A stretch of DNA of 51,623 nt from Thermoproteota archaeon (lineage in GTDB: Archaea; Korarchaeota; Korarchaeia; Korarchaeales; Korarchaeaceae). The notes below the pieces were generated by a model. It did not search any database and was not told the DNA's origin. It saw nothing but the letters and a program-made list of their open reading frames with translations. The position numbers and the translations under genes are program-made. Position 1 is the first letter of the stretch, and the number at the start of each line of letters is the position of its first letter. Positions 49,383-51,623 of this stretch are shown here, one piece after another. The stretch is taken from NCBI GenBank assembly GCA_027491395.1, contig JAOZFI010000025.1, forward strand, positions 1-51,623, in the 5' to 3' direction.

Positions 49383-51305
49383 TTAGGTCCATGGTCTCCT
49401 CCACTTCTCCCGCCTCGGCATTAGCGATCTTACCAGCGCGTATATCGTTGCCGTCAGGGACGCTGCCTGCGAGAGCATGAGGAGGGGATCCCTGAACACC
49501 AACTCTACAACATGCGTTCCCGGCTCCATTTGGATTAGTATGAGACCCAGCTCATCCCTCGCGGGAGCTCCCAAGTCACGGCCATCCACTTTGACGGTCC
49601 AGTGGGGATACCAAGCCTCCGAGACCCTCACCTTCGCGCTGGAATTGGAGCTATACCTGAACCTTATGTAACCATCCCCCCACTCCTCCATCTTAAGCTC
49701 GCATTCCTCGCAGCTCAAAATCGACCCTGAATCCCATCTTAACACCTCGATGCTGCCGTACCTACCCACCTCCACGAATCCCAGATCCTTGAGTAGATTA
49801 AGGCCCCTGCTGACATTCAGGTCCACCAACACGTACTTCACGCCAAAAGCCGCCAGCTTCTCACCAGCTTCCTTCCTACCGTTCTCGATCTCCCACTCCA
49901 TCTGAATGTGCTGAGGGTACAGAGGATCACCTTGCCTGTACCATCCGTTCAGAGAGGGCTTACCAGCCAGTGCTGGGGAGTATGAGACCATGGAGCCGAG
50001 CCTGAATATGATTCCCTGCTGGTGGAACCTGAACTCGTCGGGATCTCTCCCCACTAATTGGAGCGCCCTTTCCAAGTCCGGATCGAAGTCCGTTCCTGCT
50101 AAATAGGTCATTCTGGGCGCTGACTCAACGTAAAGGGGGACTACCAAGAGGATGAGGAGGAGCGTCAACCACCTCCTCCTCGAGAGGCTGACAAGCATCT
50201 CAAGCAGGCCTCCCAGCGCCACTGCTGCCGATAGTTGGGTGAGATCCAGCCACCTGTAGGGCGGGATCATACTCAGGAGTGGCAGCCTGTTCAGCCAAGG
50301 GACGGGGCCCTTAGCCCCTAAACTGAGCATAAGGGAGACCAGAACCAGGAACGAGGAGATTAGAGTAGATAAAACTCTTGTATCCGCCTCTTGAGACCTT
50401 CTCAGCGCGAATATGGAGGCCGGGAGGGAGAGGAGGGCCAACAGCATCCTGGTACTTCCCTGATAGAAGCTCCAAGGCCCCCAATCGATGAAGGGAGCTA
50501 TCAATGGTACACTCTGCCTCATATAAAGGTAATCAATGGAATTCTCATTCAGGAAGTGCGCCAGGTTCCTCTCGAGGATGAAAGGAATCATCCAGAAGGA
50601 AGTGATTATGAAAGCCCACGCCACGGTAGAGAGGGTGTTCTTGAGTTTAAGTGCCAAGTCTTCAAGTCCCGAAGTCTCGTCGACTAGGGCAGTGAGCCAG
50701 AGGAATCCGGCGAGCGGCGCCACGACTACAGCTAATGAGTGATGCGTCAGTGGCAGTGCCGCAATCGGAAGAGCGCATATGGATCTGCTGTCCCTCTCCT
50801 TGGCCAATCTCACAAAGCATGCTATAGAGAGGGGAGCTAGGGAGGCGCCCACGACCCTAGGAAAGTTCCCCTCAGGTGATATCATCCTGAAGAGCCAGGG
50901 GTTGATGGAGAAAGAGATGCCCATTATGATGGAGGGTATCTCCGAGAACCCCAGCTCCCTACCCAGAAGGTACGTGGATAGGGAGGCTATCACCAAGCTA
51001 AGAGTGATGATCACCTTGTAGGCTAGAGCTGGATCTCCCAAAGGGATGGAGGCCGCCCAGGCCATGAAGTAGGAGAGGGGTGGATAGAACCTGAGGAAGG
51101 GGTAGCCGGAGTACCAGTCCTCTATCCAAGGGGAGAAGCCGTGAGAGTGCAGCTTCCATATCTTGAAGAGGTGGCCGTAGGCATCTCCTCCCCAGCCCGG
51201 GGGCAGGGGGCCAGCGAGGTACATCTTTAACAATCCCGTGGCTGAAAGGAGTAGGGGAAGCACCACTAGACTAGCGATCACCCCCAGCCTTCTGTCCCAG
51301 CCCAT
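49383..51305 (-). CDS. Multi-pass membrane protein of the PTPS-related / GT-C-like group
   Basis: A 640-residue protein with about 12 membrane helices in the first 420 residues. It has an early outside loop GWGGDAYGHLFKIWKLHSHG and FYPPLSYFMAWAASIP, the pattern of the PTPS-related membrane family, which resembles GT-C glycosyltransferases with an Asp in the first loop. Residues about 430-600 form a beta-rich outside domain (VRVSEAWYPHWTVKVDGRDL), and one final helix ends it (MLSQAASLTATIYALVRSL). It may take part in surface glycan or lipid synthesis. It resembles the large protein at 7804-11124 in layout. Confidence 0.78.
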   Translation of the reverse strand: MGWDRRLGVIASLVVLPLLLSATGLLKMYLAGPLPPGWGGDAYGHLFKIWKLHSHGFSPWIEDWYSGYPFLRFYPPLSYFMAWAASIPLGDPALAYKVIITLSLVIASLSTYLLGRELGFSEIPSIIMGISFSINPWLFRMISPEGNFPRVVGASLAPLSIACFVRLAKERDSRSICALPIAALPLTHHSLAVVVAPLAGFLWLTALVDETSGLEDLALKLKNTLSTVAWAFIITSFWMIPFILERNLAHFLNENSIDYLYMRQSVPLIAPFIDWGPWSFYQGSTRMLLALLSLPASIFALRRSQEADTRVLSTLISSFLVLVSLMLSLGAKGPVPWLNRLPLLSMIPPYRWLDLTQLSAAVALGGLLEMLVSLSRRRWLTLLLILLVVPLYVESAPRMTYLAGTDFDPDLERALQLVGRDPDEFRFHQQGIIFRLGSMVSYSPALAGKPSLNGWYRQGDPLYPQHIQMEWEIENGRKEAGEKLAAFGVKYVLVDLNVSRGLNLLKDLGFVEVGRYGSIEVLRWDSGSILSCEECELKMEEWGDGYIRFRYSSNSSAKVRVSEAWYPHWTVKVDGRDLGAPARDELGLILIQMEPGTHVVELVFRDPLLMLSQAASLTATIYALVRSLMPRREKWRRPWT

Positions 51306-51396
51306 CCCTCTGTTGAACCCTTGAACTATTTAGTAGTTTTCCCGTTTGTCGACTTTCGCGCGATGGTGAGGGAATACCAATCTTTTAGTTGAAGCC

Positions 51397-51623
51397 TTGG
51401 ACGTAGGACAGGCGTCAGTGATGCTGAGGGTGGTCCCGGTGGGCCGGGAGCTCTTGGATCTCCCTCTCTTTCCTGGTGATCCTATCATAGAGAGGGCCTT
51501 GGGGATCCTGAGAAAGGCCCATCCATCGTTAATCTCCGAACTCTTCCTCAGAGAAGCGCCACTTATCGTGTTTATCGAGGAAACTGGGAGGAGAATAGCA
51601 GACATGATGGAGGAGAGGGTGAT
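51397..51623 (+). CDS. Partial gene of unknown function at right edge
   Basis: A frame with no stop from 51370 runs to the end of the window, with possible starts TTG 51397, GTG 51418 and ATG 51421. The visible 75 or so residues (RVVPVGRELLDLPLFPGDPI, then LGILRKAHPSLISELFLREA) look like a soluble helical protein. No family can be named from this short stretch. The C-terminus lies outside the window. Confidence 0.4.
   Translation, partial: MDVGQASVMLRVVPVGRELLDLPLFPGDPIIERALGILRKAHPSLISELFLREAPLIVFIEETGRRIADMMEERV

Noticed and set aside
49153-49404. 83-codon minus frame
   Set aside because: It overlaps the end of the large membrane-protein gene and has no motif.
51330-51605. Minus frame at the right edge
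   Set aside because: The plus frame there reads more like a protein and runs off the window; the minus frame looks like its shadow.
1-51623. CRISPR arrays
   Set aside because: No regularly spaced repeats were seen, so the CARF-like call does not rest on a nearby array.

Overview
The window looks like a chromosome segment from a thermophilic archaeon of the TACK/Thermoproteota side of the tree. The signs are a NurA-HerA pair, an archaeal PhoU with an N-terminal AbrB-type domain, a two-gene lipoate ligase, and HEPN/MNT and VapBC modules. Core promoters read as TATA boxes 24-35 bases before start codons, often with little or no leader. Internal genes can carry GAGGTGAT-type ribosome sites, and the genes favour AGG and ATA codons. 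A Korarchaeota-like origin is possible but is only an impression. No rRNA, tRNA or CRISPR array was seen.

Layout. 1-2.3 kb: a metallo-beta-lactamase gene cut by the window edge, a frameshifted PIN gene and a HEPN-MNT pair with a frameshifted HEPN. 2.7-4.4 kb: two transporters (DMT, AEC). 4.5-6.9 kb: class II HMG-CoA reductase overlapping an enolase-superfamily gene. 7.1-7.8 kb: an intact MNT-HEPN pair. 7.8-12.2 kb: a large GT-C-like membrane protein, a truncated exported stub and MarC. 12.2-15.2 kb: gene-poor, with two small genes and a decayed exported-protein gene. 15.2-20 kb: pstS-pstC-pstA-pstB with a divergent PhoU. 20-25.5 kb: a cysteine-cluster protein, an HTH protein, an aspartoacylase-like deacylase, a large surface beta-propeller protein and a B3/B4-domain protein. 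25.5-28.2 kb: lipoate ligase (lplB, lplA, unknown), then bacterioferritin-like plus superoxide reductase. 28.3-32.1 kb: an Lrp-family regulator, a lone ligand-binding domain, an amino-acid permease and a CPA2 antiporter. 32.1-38.4 kb: a possible CARF-like winged-helix regulator divergent from nurA-herA, with an intein inside the HerA P-loop, followed by a LeuA-like protein that has lost its active site. 38.4-40.7 kb: an archaeal ATPase with tandem operator-like palindromes and an LDH2-type dehydrogenase. 41.3-45.3 kb: surface proteins, including a metallophosphoesterase interrupted by an in-frame TGA. 46.1-49.1 kb: vapBC, a run of three hairpins, a PD-(D/E)XK-like protein and a MinD-like ATPase with a small partner. 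49.4-51.6 kb: a second large membrane protein and a partial gene at the right edge.

How the genes work together. Phosphate uptake (Pst/PhoU), oxidative-stress defence (ferritin plus superoxide reductase), isoprenoid lipid synthesis (HMGR) and DNA-end processing (NurA-HerA) are recognisable units. The most unusual items are the LeuA homologue lacking the Arg, Asp and both His of the catalytic metal site, the P-loop intein with a degenerate endonuclease, the metallophosphoesterase split by a single TGA, and several tandem palindromes that look like operators. Several broken frames (PIN, HEPN, exported protein, phosphoesterase) occur in one window. Either accessory genes are decaying here or the assembly carries small errors; reads are needed to decide.
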